From: Salarchaeum japonicum
Lineage (GTDB): Archaea; Halobacteriota; Halobacteria; Halobacteriales; Halobacteriaceae
Length of the DNA stretch: 64,000 nt
Direction: 5' to 3'
Assembly: GCF_020614395.1 (NCBI RefSeq)
Contig: NZ_CP085324.1
Span: 935,564 to 999,563, forward strand
Under the pieces are notes generated by a model. It was given only the letters and a program-made list of their open reading frames with translations. It was not told the DNA's origin and did not search any database. Both the position numbers and the translations under genes were made by a program. Shown here piece after piece: positions 62,957 through 64,000 of the stretch (its first letter is position 1; each line of letters opens with the position of its first letter).

Positions 62957-64000
62957 ATGTCTGAGCGTTTCGACGTGGTAATCGCGGGGGCGGGGCCGGC
63001 GGGCGCGCAGTGCGCGCGCGACCTGGCGCAACGCGATTACGACGTTCTCGTCCTCGAAACCGAACCCGAAGACGAGTTCCCGCGACAGTCGAACAAGTCC
63101 ACCGCGGGAACCTTCCCCTCCATGATGGGTGCGTTCGGGATTCCCGACGACATGGTGATGCAGTTCACCGACACCGTCGTCCTCGAATCCCCGAACGAGC
63201 ACTTCGTCCAGCAACAACCCGGCGCAGTCCTGGAGTTCGCGGACTTCAAGCGCTTCCTCGTCAGGGAAGGCAGGGAGCACGGCGCGGAGTACCGCTTCGG
63301 CTCCCGGGTCTCGAAACCCATCACGGAGGACGGCGAGGTCGTGGGCGTCGAGTACAGCGGCGACGAGGAAGTCTATGCGGACATCGTCATCGACGCGACC
63401 GGCCCCGCCGCGCCGCTCGCGAAACAGCTCGGCGTCAGCGACCTGGAACGACACAACCAGGCCATCGGCATCGAGTGGGAGATGGAGGGCGTCGAGGTCG
63501 ATCACCCCGACTACGCCGACCTCCACGACGCGATGATGCTCCGTCTCGACCACGACCTCGCGCCCGGCGGCTACTCCTGGATATTCCACACCGGCGAGGA
63601 CACGGCGAAGGTCGGGCTGTGCTACATCCAGAACGAGTCCTACCAGGAGCGCGGGAAGGAGGGACTGAGTATCGACGGCTACCTCGACTACTGGCTCGAC
63701 AACGACCCCCGGTTCGAGAACGCGACGAAACTGGAGGGCAAGCAACACCGCGGCTCCGCGCACATCCAGGAGCCCGGCCAGCTCTGCACGGACTCCTTCA
63801 TGGCCATCGGGGACACCGTCCCGACCATCGACCCGCTCTGGGGCGAGGGTATCCACAAGGGCATGAAGTCCGCGCGCGCCGCCGCCATCACCGCCGACCG
63901 CTGTCTCACCGGCACCGTTGACACGTCGAAGGCGGCGATGGAGACGTACGCCGACCTCTGGCATCAGAACGTCGCGCCCCAGGCGAAGCGCCGCCTCGCG
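62957..64000 (+). CDS. Geranylgeranyl reductase family flavoprotein (3' end cut)
   Basis: 348 codons up to the right edge; the stop is outside. N-terminal FAD-binding Rossmann fold (VIAGAGPAGAQCARDLAQRDYDVLVLE), SADFKRFL-like residues and the GD-containing motif SFMAIGDTVPTIDPLWGEGIHKGM near residue 280. This matches archaeal digeranylgeranylglycerophospholipid reductases, which saturate isoprenoid lipid chains. ATG at 62957. Confidence 0.88.
   Translation, partial: MSERFDVVIAGAGPAGAQCARDLAQRDYDVLVLETEPEDEFPRQSNKSTAGTFPSMMGAFGIPDDMVMQFTDTVVLESPNEHFVQQQPGAVLEFADFKRFLVREGREHGAEYRFGSRVSKPITEDGEVVGVEYSGDEEVYADIVIDATGPAAPLAKQLGVSDLERHNQAIGIEWEMEGVEVDHPDYADLHDAMMLRLDHDLAPGGYSWIFHTGEDTAKVGLCYIQNESYQERGKEGLSIDGYLDYWLDNDPRFENATKLEGKQHRGSAHIQEPGQLCTDSFMAIGDTVPTIDPLWGEGIHKGMKSARAAAITADRCLTGTVDTSKAAMETYADLWHQNVAPQAKRRLA

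Overview
The window is ordinary chromosome of a haloarchaeon (class Halobacteria; genus not determinable from this sequence alone). The evidence is high GC, very acidic proteins, archaeal information-processing genes (L44e, S27e, aIF2-alpha, Nop10, family-B DNA polymerase, Mre11-Rad50, PAN, XPB-Bax1), Tat-type lipoproteins and TATA boxes about 28-31 nt upstream of many start codons, which suggests leaderless mRNAs. I recognise 69 protein genes (one cut by the right edge) and one tRNA. I see no transposase, integrase, phage gene, CRISPR array or rRNA.

Layout. 0.2-6.0 kb: a YYY-type membrane protein, a HAH_0734-type protein, a secreted/membrane protein, and the translation cluster rpl44e-rps27e-aIF2a-nop10-PAC2 with start/stop overlaps. 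6.0-8.3 kb: an HTH regulator with a promoter palindrome, a cluster of short hairpins, and threonine synthase. 8.3-9.7 kb: a DtxR/MntR-type repressor, with a likely operator, overlapping a GDT1-type Mn/Ca transporter. 9.7-13 kb: HD protein, a small orphan, tRNA-Gln(UUG), and a minus-strand run of GNAT, ferritin-like protein, second DtxR-type regulator and orphan. 13-16.6 kb: sufCBD for Fe-S assembly. 16.7-26 kb: DNA polymerase B, three small haloarchaeal proteins, rad50-mre11-wHTH, and the divergent PAN ATPase.

26-33 kb: an AAC(3)-like acetyltransferase and a branched-chain amino-acid type ABC transporter whose binding protein converges on livHMGF, followed upstream by two tiny membrane proteins and a DUF5800-type protein. 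33-46 kb: GNAT, bactofilin/halofilin-like protein, CNNM-type CBS protein, YchF-like GTPase, CinA-like protein, aminotransferase, second PAC2 protein, an RNA m5C methyltransferase with a PUA-like partner, M23 peptidase, and XPB/Bax1 split by an opposite-strand lipoprotein. 46-50 kb: grpE-dnaK-dnaJ.

50-64 kb: a truncated AMP-binding-like protein, Nudix, acyl-CoA ligase, GNAT, a permease with an inserted YHS domain, methylmalonyl-CoA mutase large subunit and epimerase, a Nudix with a degenerate box, a flavin reductase, 2-oxoacid:ferredoxin oxidoreductase (korAB), MaoC, a membrane protein, and a truncated geranylgeranyl-reductase-type gene.

Themes: protein quality control (PAN, two PAC2 proteins, DnaKJ-GrpE), DNA repair (Mre11-Rad50, XPB-Bax1, PolB), metal homeostasis (two DtxR-type regulators, GDT1, ferritin-like protein, Suf) and propionate/2-oxoacid metabolism. 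No single large novel system is evident. The best leads are regulatory palindromes, unusual domain arrangements and very small membrane genes.
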